A stretch of 64,000 nucleotides of DNA from contig LNEB01000007.1 of the NCBI GenBank assembly GCA_001464795.1, positions 174,071-238,070 on the forward strand, in the 5' to 3' direction. Below, piece by piece: positions 18,659 to 27,165 of the stretch (positions are counted from its first letter, which is position 1; each line of letters begins with the position of its first letter). The notes beneath the pieces were generated by a model. That model was not told the origin of the DNA and did not search any database. It worked only from the letters and a program-made list of their open reading frames with translations. This DNA comes from Bdellovibrionales bacterium Ga0074139 (lineage in GTDB: Bacteria > Bdellovibrionota > Bdellovibrionia > Bdellovibrionales > Bdellovibrionaceae). A program made the translations under genes and the position numbers.

Positions 18659-19504
18659 TTAACCTCTGACCTTTTGAAAGATGGAATTACCCAAGGCTTT
18701 CAAATGCGGGTGATGAATCACTCCTGATTCCGAGTGGCCAATGATCAAGTGGCCTTTCACTTCAAGATTGGAGACTAAAAGATCCACCACTTTATCTGTG
18801 GTCGGCTTATCAAAATAAATCAAAACATTTCGACAAAATACCACATCGAATTTTTTTTGAAAGCGATACTGATGGTTCATTAAATTAAATTCAGAAAAAT
18901 GCACCATCTTGGCAAGCTCTGGATCCAAAGCAAAGAAGCCATTGTTCAGATTTTTAAAATATTTTTGTTTCATGGGGGCGGGAACGCCTTCCATTTCCAA
19001 ATTGGAATACCGGGCCGTGACCGCACGTTTAAGAACTTCAAGATCCAAATCTGTTCCTAATATTTTAAAACGACTTTTTTCAAAGGGCTGTTGAAACATA
19101 TCACTGATAATCAAAGCCACTGTGTATGGTTCAGAGCCCAAGCTACAAGCTGAGGACCAGATGCGAACCTCTGATTTAGCTTTAAACAATAAAGGGAGCT
19201 GAGTTTTTAGAAAATCAAAATGGGCTTCTTCCCTGAAAAAATCAGTCTTATTTGTTGTGAGTGAACTAATAAAACTTTTTTTCAGTTCCTCTTTGGGAAA
19301 CTTGAGAGCTTCATCAAGCTCATGATAGGAAGACATTTTGAATTCTCTCAGCAAACGGGATAAACGATTATTAAATAAAGCGACATTTTTATCATTGTAA
19401 GGAAGGGAAATTCCTGCCAATTGATAAATTTTTAATGCCAATGATTCAAAAAGTTTTTGATCAATTTCTTCAATATTTATTTTCTTAGCGGCGGATTGGC
19501 TCAT
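18659..19504 (-). CDS. cheR: Chemotaxis protein methyltransferase
   Basis: A SAM-dependent methyltransferase of receptor glutamates. It has an N-terminal helical CheR_N domain, the SAM-binding segment VRIWSSACSLGSEPYTVA and the FDVVFCRNVLIYFDKP motif. At 281 residues it is full length. The start overlaps the cheA stop by 4 bases. Confidence 0.96.
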   Translation of the reverse strand: MSQSAAKKINIEEIDQKLFESLALKIYQLAGISLPYNDKNVALFNNRLSRLLREFKMSSYHELDEALKFPKEELKKSFISSLTTNKTDFFREEAHFDFLKTQLPLLFKAKSEVRIWSSACSLGSEPYTVALIISDMFQQPFEKSRFKILGTDLDLEVLKRAVTARYSNLEMEGVPAPMKQKYFKNLNNGFFALDPELAKMVHFSEFNLMNHQYRFQKKFDVVFCRNVLIYFDKPTTDKVVDLLVSNLEVKGHLIIGHSESGVIHHPHLKALGNSIFQKVRG

Positions 19505-21339
19505 GCAACATCCTTAATTGATTTTAAACTACTTTGAACTAAGTTATTGGGCTCGATAATTAAAATGGTTTGACCGTCACCTAATGTGGCAGCTCCTGAG
19601 AATTCATTCACTCGTTGACCTAAAACCAAGGGCTTTGCAACCACTTGACTTTGACCGATCACATCATCTACTTGCAAAGCAGAAAGCCCCACAGAGGACT
19701 CGATGACCACATAGGTGTTCTGCTTTTTTTGTAGCTCGTCAGATTGATTTGAATTTTGAATAAAATCAGAACTCAAAAAAGCTTTTTCTAGATTCACAAT
19801 GGGGGTCATTTTATTACGAATTCTTAATGCTAAACCCGCTTGCGCCACTTCGGTCACTTCATGATTATGGAACTGAACGATTTCCCTGATAGAATGAATG
19901 GGAACCATATATCTTTGCCCACAAATCGCAACCACAATACCGTCTGTGATTGAAGTTGTTAAAGGTATGGAAATCGTAAATGTTGTTCCAAAACCCAATT
20001 GGCTTTCAATGGCAATACTACCTTTAATTTTCTCAATATTACTTTTCACCACATCAAGACCCACTCCACGACCGGAAAGATCTGTCACTTTTTCAGCTGT
20101 GGAAAATCCGGCGGCAAACAAAAACATAAATACATCATTATCAGTTAATTTTTCGCCCTCTTCGATGCTTCCAAGAAGTTTCTTCTCCACTGCTTTTTTA
20201 ATAATTTTATTTCGGTCAACACCACGACCATCCTCAGAAATTTTGATTTGCACAGAACCACCCACTTGCTTAGCGGCAATGGTGACCTTTGCCATTAATG
20301 GTTTTCCAGAGTTTTTTCGCTCTTCAGGGTTTTCAATTCCGTGGTCCATGGCATTTCTTGCCATATGCATCAGTGGGTCGCCTAAAAGTTCAAACACAGA
20401 GCGATCCACTTCTGTTTCTTCTCCGATCAATTGCAAGTCCACAGGCTTTTGTAATTTCACAGATACATCACGGACTGTTCTTTGCAACTTCATAAATAAT
20501 GATTTAAGTGGCGTCATTCGGATGCCCAAAGTTTTTTCATACAAATCACGAATGGATTTGTCTAACTGATCCACGATAAAATTAAGTCTTGAGTCCGTTC
20601 CTGATTGAACAGTCTCACTGTGCATCAGCTGATTTTTTAAAACTACGATTTCTCCGACCACATCCAAAACAGAATCCACCCGTAAGCTATCAACTTTTAA
20701 AATGGTTCCTTCGACGTGGGCTTTTTTTTCTACTTTCTCGACCTTCTCTACTTTTTCTACCACTGCTACTTTTTCAACGACAGCCACAGGCTCTACAACA
20801 GCGGCTGATGCAGGCATTCCCATTTCAGCTTGCAACTGAGCCAGTAAATCGTAATCAGTCAGGTCTTCTTCCACAGCAGCTGGAGCTTCAAAGCTCATAT
20901 CCATGGAAGCGGCCGGCTTTTCAGCGGGTGCCACCTCAGTGCCTTGTAATTTCCCAATCCATGATAATAATTTTTGTGCTAGATCAGTCACATCCCAATC
21001 TTCACCGGCTGTGCCTGATTTCAATTGTGCCAAACGGGCTTTGAACTGATCACCAACGGCTAAAAACAAAGAAATAATTTCTGTATTAATAAATTCAGGC
21101 TGGACTCTGAGTAAGCTTAATAAATCCTCTGCTTTGTGAGCAAACTTCGAGAGGTCTTCGAAACCCACGGCAGCCGCTCCGCCCTTGATCGAATGGGCCA
21201 CTCGAAAAATACAGGCAATGTGCTCTTGGGCTCCCGACGAGGATTCCAAAGCCAGCATGGATTCTTCATACTGATCCATCATAAATAAGGCTTCGTTTAC
21301 AAAGTCCCTTTTGAGTTCTTCTAAAAAATCGTCACTCAT
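19501..21339 (-). CDS. cheA: Chemotaxis histidine kinase (lacking a recognisable P2 domain)
   Basis: The kinase receives receptor signals and phosphorylates CheB/CheY. Domains in order: HPt P1 with phospho-His49 in VAHSIKGGAAAVGFEDL; a linker rich in Ala/Pro/Glu ending in repeated Val-Glu-Lys triplets (about 185-205); the P3 dimerisation helices (LDVVGEIVVLKNQL); the P4 ATPase (HGIENPEERKNSGKP, ISEDGRG, GRGVGLDVVKSNIE); and the P5 CheW-like domain. I see no folded P2 CheY-binding domain between P1 and P3, only low-complexity linker. Length is 612 residues. Second gene of the che operon. Confidence 0.95.
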   Translation of the reverse strand: MSDDFLEELKRDFVNEALFMMDQYEESMLALESSSGAQEHIACIFRVAHSIKGGAAAVGFEDLSKFAHKAEDLLSLLRVQPEFINTEIISLFLAVGDQFKARLAQLKSGTAGEDWDVTDLAQKLLSWIGKLQGTEVAPAEKPAASMDMSFEAPAAVEEDLTDYDLLAQLQAEMGMPASAAVVEPVAVVEKVAVVEKVEKVEKVEKKAHVEGTILKVDSLRVDSVLDVVGEIVVLKNQLMHSETVQSGTDSRLNFIVDQLDKSIRDLYEKTLGIRMTPLKSLFMKLQRTVRDVSVKLQKPVDLQLIGEETEVDRSVFELLGDPLMHMARNAMDHGIENPEERKNSGKPLMAKVTIAAKQVGGSVQIKISEDGRGVDRNKIIKKAVEKKLLGSIEEGEKLTDNDVFMFLFAAGFSTAEKVTDLSGRGVGLDVVKSNIEKIKGSIAIESQLGFGTTFTISIPLTTSITDGIVVAICGQRYMVPIHSIREIVQFHNHEVTEVAQAGLALRIRNKMTPIVNLEKAFLSSDFIQNSNQSDELQKKQNTYVVIESSVGLSALQVDDVIGQSQVVAKPLVLGQRVNEFSGAATLGDGQTILIIEPNNLVQSSLKSIKDVA

Positions 21340-21371
21340 TTTTTCTTAGTCCCATCCCTAGTTTGAAAATT

Positions 21372-21845
21372 CTAAGCTGCTGTTTTTTGGATGCTCATAG
21401 CAGAGCCAAATTCTTCCTCTGAAAATGCCAGATCCACATCCAACAGAATAATGACTTTGTCTTCTAATTTTCCAATGGCTGATAAAAATTTAAGTTCAGA
21501 ATTATCCCCCATATGTGGAGGCACATCAATTTGACCTTCTTTCAGATCAATCACTTCACGAACAGCATCCACAACAATACCCACTTGACCTACGGCTGAT
21601 TCGATCACAACAATGCAAGTCTCACGGTCGTAGGCTATCTTTTCAAAGCCCAGTTTTTCTCGAAGATTGACCACTGGTAAAATTTTACCTCTTAAATTCA
21701 CAATTCCTTCCACAAACTTGGGAGTTTTAGGAACAGATGTGATGTCCATCATTTGATTGATTTCTCGAACTTTGCTGATGGAAACACCATAGTGTTCATC
21801 ACGAATCATAAATGTTAAAAAGCGACCACTTTCAAGATTAGCCAT
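21372..21845 (-). CDS. cheW: Chemotaxis coupling protein
   Basis: The 157-residue scaffold links chemoreceptors to CheA. It shows the CheW fold: FMIRDEHYGVSISKVREI, KFVEGIVNLRGKILPVVNLREKLGF, VGIVVDAVREVIDL and VIILLDVDLAF. I set the start at the ATG with GAGG five bases upstream; a GTG two codons earlier is the alternative. First gene of cheW-cheA-cheR-cheB. An ACCGATAA box lies 17-24 bases upstream and could be a flagellar-sigma-type minus-10. Confidence 0.94.
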   Translation of the reverse strand: MANLESGRFLTFMIRDEHYGVSISKVREINQMMDITSVPKTPKFVEGIVNLRGKILPVVNLREKLGFEKIAYDRETCIVVIESAVGQVGIVVDAVREVIDLKEGQIDVPPHMGDNSELKFLSAIGKLEDKVIILLDVDLAFSEEEFGSAMSIQKTAA

Positions 21846-21861
21846 ATGCACCTCAGAGGAT

Positions 21862-21869
21862 TTATCGGT
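21862..21869 (-). promoter_or_regulatory. Possible sigma28-like minus-10 upstream of cheW
   Basis: On the minus strand the box reads ACCGATAA, one base off the GCCGATAA consensus of FliA promoters, close to the cheW start. I found no convincing TAAA minus-35 at the right distance, so this is weak. Similar boxes occur before the genes at 38524 and 41261. Confidence 0.25.
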
Positions 21870-22034
21870 GTTTTGATGCTGAAAGATAAGATCCAGACCC
21901 CCCTAATTCTTATAAAAAATATTTAACGTAGAGGGCCTGCTGGATCTGACTATCATATGGCATAGTTTAAGACTTCTTGAACAATCATATGTTGACGATT
22001 TGACTTAGATTTGTGACTCTACAGTCCGGAGGAA

Positions 22035-25000
22035 ATGGCCGTGCTAACACGAAATCCTAATCTATCACCATCCCCCCAACAGTCACCGATTTCCCATCAT
22101 CTGAAGGGTCAGTTTCAAGACTCTTGGTGGACAGGTCTTGCACCTCATCTTTGTCCAGGATTTGATGCTAAAAAAAATGAACTGCATGCTTTGCCGCTTG
22201 TGAATGCCGTGAAATCGACCCGGCAAGAGGTCTTGGATTATTTTAACAACACTTGGACTTTGACCGAACTTTTATTTCAAAGTTTAAAATTTGAAACAGC
22301 TTACATGAACCCACCCTACCATGGTCTTAGGCACCCACTGATTTTTTACTACGGACATCCTGCTGTTTTATTTGTAAACAAACTCAGACTTGCGGGCTTA
22401 CTGAACACGCCAGTGGATCTTTACTTAGAAAAAGTTTTAGAAACAGGTGTGGACGAAATGAGCTGGGACGATATGTCCAAAAATGAGATGAGCTGGCCCT
22501 CCATCGAAAGCGTTCATGCTTACCGAAAAAAAATCTACGAACTGATTAAAAATTTGATTCTGACCCATCCTGATTTGGATTCTAACTCTTTAGATAAGCG
22601 TGGCATTCAATCTCCACTTTGGGCTTTATTCATGGGTTTTGAGCATGAAAAAATTCATTTTGAGACCACCAGTGTTTTGATACGTGAATTGCCTGTGGAA
22701 TGGGTGGAAACTCCTGATTACTGGCCGGCCGTTAACCCAAGCAAAAAAGATAGAATTGAAACTTTAAAGCTTACGCAAAATCAGTCTTGGCAAAAAGTGG
22801 CGTCCCAAGTGGTAACTTGGGGCAAGCCAAAAGAAGCCCCCACTTACGGTTGGGACAATGAATACGGACAACGAAAAGTTCAGCTTAAAGACTTTGAAGT
22901 CACCCGATTTTTAATTACCAACGCTGAATTTTACGAATTTGTGAAATCGGGATCTTATATCCAAGACTCTTATTGGTCTGAAGAAGGACTTCGCTGGAGA
23001 AAATTTAGAAATACAAAAAGGCCCTGCTTTTGGGTGGCCTTTGGCCCCGAAGGTTTGCACGATTATAAACTTAGAACTTTATTTACTATGATTGATATGC
23101 CCTGGGACTGGCCTGCGGAAGTTAATTTTCACGAAGCCCAGGCTTACTGCAAATGGTTGCAAGAAAAAGATAGATCTGAACTTGTTTATAGATTGATCAC
23201 AGAACCTGAACATGTGGCACTCCGCGATCACTCAAAAGATCCAGTTACAACTTTTGATTACAAAGAAAAGTACAACGTTAATTTTTCATCAAGCTCAGCA
23301 AGTCCTGTGGATTTGAAACCAGCGAATACCAAAGGTGTTTACGATTTGTTCGGAAATGTTTGGCAGTGGGCGGAAGATCAATTCAACCCTCTTGAAGGGT
23401 TCCAAGTGCACCCCTTGTACGATGATTTTTCGACCCCTTGTTTTGATGGTAAACATCAAATGATTTTAGGTGGATCTTTTATTTCTTGCGGTCACGAAGC
23501 TTCTCAGTATGCCAGATTTCATTTTAGACCTCATTTTTATCAACACTCAGGATTTCGAATCGCAAGAACTTTGGATGGATCAGCTGATAATGGATCAACA
23601 AAACTGATCCAGCAAAAAAGTTATGTTCACCCTGTCAGAAAAAGTGCCCTTCATCAGATCACAGAAGGTGGCAAGGACTGGTGGAAAAAAGTCCATCAGC
23701 CTTTGGAACTCAACGCTCAAGAACTCGAAACCTATTGGAATCAAACTGTTGAAATTGTAAAATCCTTAGAGTTACAAATTTCTGAAAAACCTCCTATGGG
23801 GACAGCCCTGGACGGAGAATCTCATAACCTGAAACCACAGTTTCAAATTCCCTACCAAACCACCAGGCAATTTCCTAACCGCTCCAGTGATTTTGATAAA
23901 AATTTAAAATTAATCACAGAAGAACTGGCACCTTTGGGACAACAACCCGGGCATGCGGGCTACATGGCCTACGTCGCTGGCGCTGGTAATCCCATTTCGG
24001 TTATGGCTCAGGCGTTATCCATGACCCTGAATCCTTATTCTTCACACTTCAATATGGCACCAGGGCTTGTGGCTTTAGAAGCTGAAACTTTGAAGTGGTT
24101 TATTAATTTAGCAGGACTTCCTGAATCCACTGCCGGTGGACTTTTCACAACTGGTGGCAGTCTTGCAAATCTTCAAGCTTTGGCAGCAGCAAGAACACAA
24201 AAATTAAAAACTCCGCATCTAGAAAAAGCCCGCATCTATGCCTCGACCCAAGTTCATCATTGCATTGGAAAAGCGCTTTCATTTTTAGGCTTTCCTCAAG
24301 AGTGTTTGTCTTTGATTGATGTGGATGCTGAATTTCGAATGCAAACAGATCAACTCAAAACTCAAATTGAAAAAGATTTGGCTTTAGGGCTCACTCCACT
24401 TGTGATTGTTGCAACGGCCGGAAGTACGAACACGGGAGCTGTGGATCCCTTAGATAAAATTATTTCTATTTCTCAAAAGTTTCAAATTTGGTGTCACATC
24501 GACGGGGCTTACGGTGCTCCGTTTATGCTGACCGAAGCAGGCAAAGAAAAATTGAAAGCCATGGCAGAGGCCGATTCCATTGCCCTTGACCCCCACAAAG
24601 CCATGAGCCTTCCTTACGGCACTGGTCTTTTAATGGTCAAAGAACGTAAACATTTAAGTACCGATTACCCAGGTGCATCCACTTATATGCCGCCCTCATC
24701 AGGTTTGGCAGACCCCGAGCTACGCTTAGATTTTGCTGACATTGGACCTGAACTTTCCAGAGACTTCCGGGGACTTCGAGTTTGGTTACCGATCAAAACC
24801 TTAGGTATTGAACCCTTTCAATTGAACTTGGAAGAAAAATTAAAACTCAGTGAGTATTTGCATTCTGAGCTTTTAAAAATTCCTGAGCTTGTCATTGAAG
24901 CGGCACCACAGTTAAGTATCCAGGCCTTTAGACACAAAGACACTGAGAAAACTCGAAAGCTCATGGGACTTATTAATGCTAAAAATAATGTATTTTTAAG

Positions 25001-25121
25001 CGGCTGTACATTATCGAACAAAAAGTTTGTCATCCGTGTTTGTCTACTTGGACATCATTTGCATTTTGAACAGGTGCAAATTTTCTTAAAAGACATCAAG
25101 GAAAGTTTAAAAGAGTTATAA
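22035..25121 (+). CDS. OvoA-type sulfoxide synthase fused to a group II PLP decarboxylase
   Basis: A 1,028-residue bifunctional protein. Residues ~65-225 are the DinB-like iron domain with His108 and an HX3HXE motif (His204, His208, Glu210). Residues ~270-512 are the FGE/sulfatase-modifying domain with YGWDNEYG, DLFGNVWQWAED and GGSFISCG; this pair defines OvoA/EgtB enzymes, which join cysteine to a histidine derivative as a sulfoxide. OvoA normally ends in a methyltransferase. Here residues ~610-1028 are a PLP decarboxylase like glutamate/aromatic amino acid decarboxylases, with His741 (ring stacking), Asp823 in HIDGAYG and the Schiff-base Lys855 in DPHK. All key residues look intact. The ATG at 22035 is only 2 bases from GGAGG; a GTG at 22041 is better spaced. 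The stop overlaps the next gene (TAATG). Confidence 0.9.
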   Translation: MAVLTRNPNLSPSPQQSPISHHLKGQFQDSWWTGLAPHLCPGFDAKKNELHALPLVNAVKSTRQEVLDYFNNTWTLTELLFQSLKFETAYMNPPYHGLRHPLIFYYGHPAVLFVNKLRLAGLLNTPVDLYLEKVLETGVDEMSWDDMSKNEMSWPSIESVHAYRKKIYELIKNLILTHPDLDSNSLDKRGIQSPLWALFMGFEHEKIHFETTSVLIRELPVEWVETPDYWPAVNPSKKDRIETLKLTQNQSWQKVASQVVTWGKPKEAPTYGWDNEYGQRKVQLKDFEVTRFLITNAEFYEFVKSGSYIQDSYWSEEGLRWRKFRNTKRPCFWVAFGPEGLHDYKLRTLFTMIDMPWDWPAEVNFHEAQAYCKWLQEKDRSELVYRLITEPEHVALRDHSKDPVTTFDYKEKYNVNFSSSSASPVDLKPANTKGVYDLFGNVWQWAEDQFNPLEGFQVHPLYDDFSTPCFDGKHQMILGGSFISCGHEASQYARFHFRPHFYQHSGFRIARTLDGSADNGSTKLIQQKSYVHPVRKSALHQITEGGKDWWKKVHQPLELNAQELETYWNQTVEIVKSLELQISEKPPMGTALDGESHNLKPQFQIPYQTTRQFPNRSSDFDKNLKLITEELAPLGQQPGHAGYMAYVAGAGNPISVMAQALSMTLNPYSSHFNMAPGLVALEAETLKWFINLAGLPESTAGGLFTTGGSLANLQALAAARTQKLKTPHLEKARIYASTQVHHCIGKALSFLGFPQECLSLIDVDAEFRMQTDQLKTQIEKDLALGLTPLVIVATAGSTNTGAVDPLDKIISISQKFQIWCHIDGAYGAPFMLTEAGKEKLKAMAEADSIALDPHKAMSLPYGTGLLMVKERKHLSTDYPGASTYMPPSSGLADPELRLDFADIGPELSRDFRGLRVWLPIKTLGIEPFQLNLEEKLKLSEYLHSELLKIPELVIEAAPQLSIQAFRHKDTEKTRKLMGLINAKNNVFLSGCTLSNKKFVIRVCLLGHHLHFEQVQIFLKDIKESLKEL

Positions 25122-26260
25122 TGAAATTGACTCAGTTCAAAGAGCAGTTCTACCAGCACCCCAGTCTTGTGCATGCAAACAATGCGGGGCTGGCTCCGAT
25201 TTCTTTGCGTGCCAAAGAAACCACCGAGTACTGGGCCAGACGTTTTTTTGAAGAAGGCTTTCATACTGATCATGATTATATGAAGGCCGTTTTGGACACT
25301 CGCATAAGTCTTGCTAAACTGATTGGCTGTGAGGCAGCTGAAATTGCATTTTATCCCAGCACTTCAGGTGGTATCAATCAAATTGCCATGCAAATAGGTT
25401 TAGTGGAAGACGATGAAGTCTTGATGTGGGATCAAGATTATTCCAGTCATTTGTATCCCTGGCAGCAAGCCTGCTTGAAATCCAAAGCTAAACTTAAAAT
25501 TATTGAAAGTGATGAAAAGACCTGGGCCACAGATGCTGACAAAATGATTCAAGCGATCACACCTAAAACCAGGGTGATTGCTTTTTCTTGGATGCAGTAT
25601 CAAACCGGTGCAATGATGGATTACAAAAAAGTGATTCAAGCTGCAAAAGCAAAAAATATTTTTGTTTTTGTGGATTCCATGCAAGGCCTTGGAATTTTGC
25701 CTTGTGATTTATGGGACCTAGGCGTAGACGCCATCGCCGGTGGCAGTCACAAGTGGTTGGTCAGCCCTGTGGGAGCTGGATATTTAGTACTTAGAAAAAA
25801 GTGGTTATCCACTTTTAAACCGCATAATTACAGTTCAGCCACCTTTGGTACCTGTGATGATCCATCAGATTTTGAGTGCTTACCAAAAACCGACGCCTCA
25901 AAATACGAATCCGGATCAAAATCTGTTTTAGAAATTACAGCTCTTGGAGCTTCCATCGATTTAATCCTAGAAACTCAAGTCACAACTTTATTGAATGAAT
26001 CCTTAAGATTAAAAAAATTATTAGTGCAAAATTTAGAAAAAAATTACTTCTGCCTTGATCCTAACCAAGCCAATTCTTTCACCTCACCCATCATGAACAT
26101 CCAACCGTTGGGAACTCAAACTTCTGTTTTACAAATGTCAGAAAAACTAAAAAACCATTCTGTCCTTCATGCCAAGCGTGGACCAGGAATCAGACTGGCC
26201 TTTCATGCTTTCAATTCTGAAAATGACATTGACCGAATCTGTGAAGCTTTAAAAATATGA
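25121..26260 (+). CDS. Class V aminotransferase-fold PLP enzyme
   Basis: A 379-residue cysteine desulfurase/EgtE-like protein. It has an N-terminal HANNAGLAP loop, the FYPSTSGGINQI phosphate-binding turn, Asp185 in VFVDSMQGLG (pyridine nitrogen) and the Schiff-base Lys211 in GGSHKWLVSPVGAGYL. Family members perform C-S or N-C lyase reactions as well as transamination. Given its overlap with the sulfoxide synthase, the likeliest job is cleavage of the C-S bond in a histidyl-cysteine sulfoxide, as EgtE and OvoB do (inference). Its end overlaps the following gene by an ATGA. Confidence 0.88.
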   Translation: MKLTQFKEQFYQHPSLVHANNAGLAPISLRAKETTEYWARRFFEEGFHTDHDYMKAVLDTRISLAKLIGCEAAEIAFYPSTSGGINQIAMQIGLVEDDEVLMWDQDYSSHLYPWQQACLKSKAKLKIIESDEKTWATDADKMIQAITPKTRVIAFSWMQYQTGAMMDYKKVIQAAKAKNIFVFVDSMQGLGILPCDLWDLGVDAIAGGSHKWLVSPVGAGYLVLRKKWLSTFKPHNYSSATFGTCDDPSDFECLPKTDASKYESGSKSVLEITALGASIDLILETQVTTLLNESLRLKKLLVQNLEKNYFCLDPNQANSFTSPIMNIQPLGTQTSVLQMSEKLKNHSVLHAKRGPGIRLAFHAFNSENDIDRICEALKI

Positions 26261-27165
26261 GCGCTCAATTAAAAGTCTATTATTCTGATCACTACACTCT
26301 GCCACTGACTCCTGAACATCGTTTCCCCAATGAGAAGTACTCTTTATTAAAAAAATATTTACTGGATAATGAAATTTTAAAGCCCCATGAACTTTTTCCG
26401 TCCCCCATTGCCGATTTTGATTTGTTACAATTAGCTCACAGTGCTGATTATATCAGATCAGTGAAAGACGGCTCTGTGGCCAAAGAAATCATTCAGCGAA
26501 TAGGTTTTCCCTGGTCAGAGGCCATGTACTACAAAGCAAGCTCCACTGTGGGCGGTGCCCTTGAGGCCTGCAAAAATGCTTTGCAGTACGGCATCGGTGG
26601 AAATTTAGCAGGTGGTACCCATCATGCTCATTTTGACCGAGGTGAGGGTTACTGCATATTTAATGATATTGCGGTCGTAACTCATTACTTACTTAAAAAT
26701 AATTTAAAGAAGCGAATTGCAATCATTGATCTGGATGTTCACCAAGGCAATGGCAACAGCTCCATCCTGAATCAAAATTCTGATGTGTTTATTCTCAGCC
26801 TTCACGGCGAAAAAAATTATCCATTTAAAAAAGTTCCTTCCACTTTAGATATCGCTTTACCTGATCACACCGGGGACGATGAATACTTAAAGGCTTTGGA
26901 TATTGGGCTTCAGGCCGTTCAAGATTTTTCACCTGATTATATTTTTTATCAGATGGGCGTGGATCCATTAAAAGAAGATGCACTTGGTAAATTAGATCTC
27001 AGCTTTGAAGGCTTACAAGAAAGAGACCGCAAAGTTTTGAGTTACGCTAAAACAAAGCAAATTCCTTTGTCGTTAGCTTTAGGTGGTGGGTATGCAAAGC
27101 CCATCGAACTGACGGTGAAAGCCTATGCCAACACTTACCGTGTGGTGCGATCACTGGGCTGGTAA
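26257..27165 (+). CDS. Histone deacetylase-family amidohydrolase
   Basis: A 302-residue single-domain member of the arginase/deacetylase fold. The catalytic His pair is in GGTHHAHFDRGEGYC (His122/His123). Zinc ligands are Asp160 and His162 in IDLDVHQGNG and Asp236 in GVDPLKED, and the transition-state Tyr279 is in LGGGYA. Bacterial relatives remove acetyl groups from polyamines, acetoin-related substrates or lysines. Here it is coupled to the PLP enzyme by an ATGA overlap, so it probably acts on an N-acetylated amine of the same pathway, or on a protein target of its product (inference). It converges on the next gene with a 15-base overlap. Confidence 0.92.
   Translation: MSAQLKVYYSDHYTLPLTPEHRFPNEKYSLLKKYLLDNEILKPHELFPSPIADFDLLQLAHSADYIRSVKDGSVAKEIIQRIGFPWSEAMYYKASSTVGGALEACKNALQYGIGGNLAGGTHHAHFDRGEGYCIFNDIAVVTHYLLKNNLKKRIAIIDLDVHQGNGNSSILNQNSDVFILSLHGEKNYPFKKVPSTLDIALPDHTGDDEYLKALDIGLQAVQDFSPDYIFYQMGVDPLKEDALGKLDLSFEGLQERDRKVLSYAKTKQIPLSLALGGGYAKPIELTVKAYANTYRVVRSLGW

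Noticed and set aside
19898..21044. Two long plus-strand open frames opposite cheA (223 and 151 codons)
   Set aside because: They lie fully inside the convincing cheA gene on the other strand, have no domain similarity and show composition typical of an antisense shadow.
22035..25121. Possibility that the OvoA-decarboxylase fusion is a frameshift or missed stop
   Set aside because: The frame is continuous with a natural helical linker, both halves are complete, and the gene is coupled to two others; an artefact would need a lost stop and start in frame.
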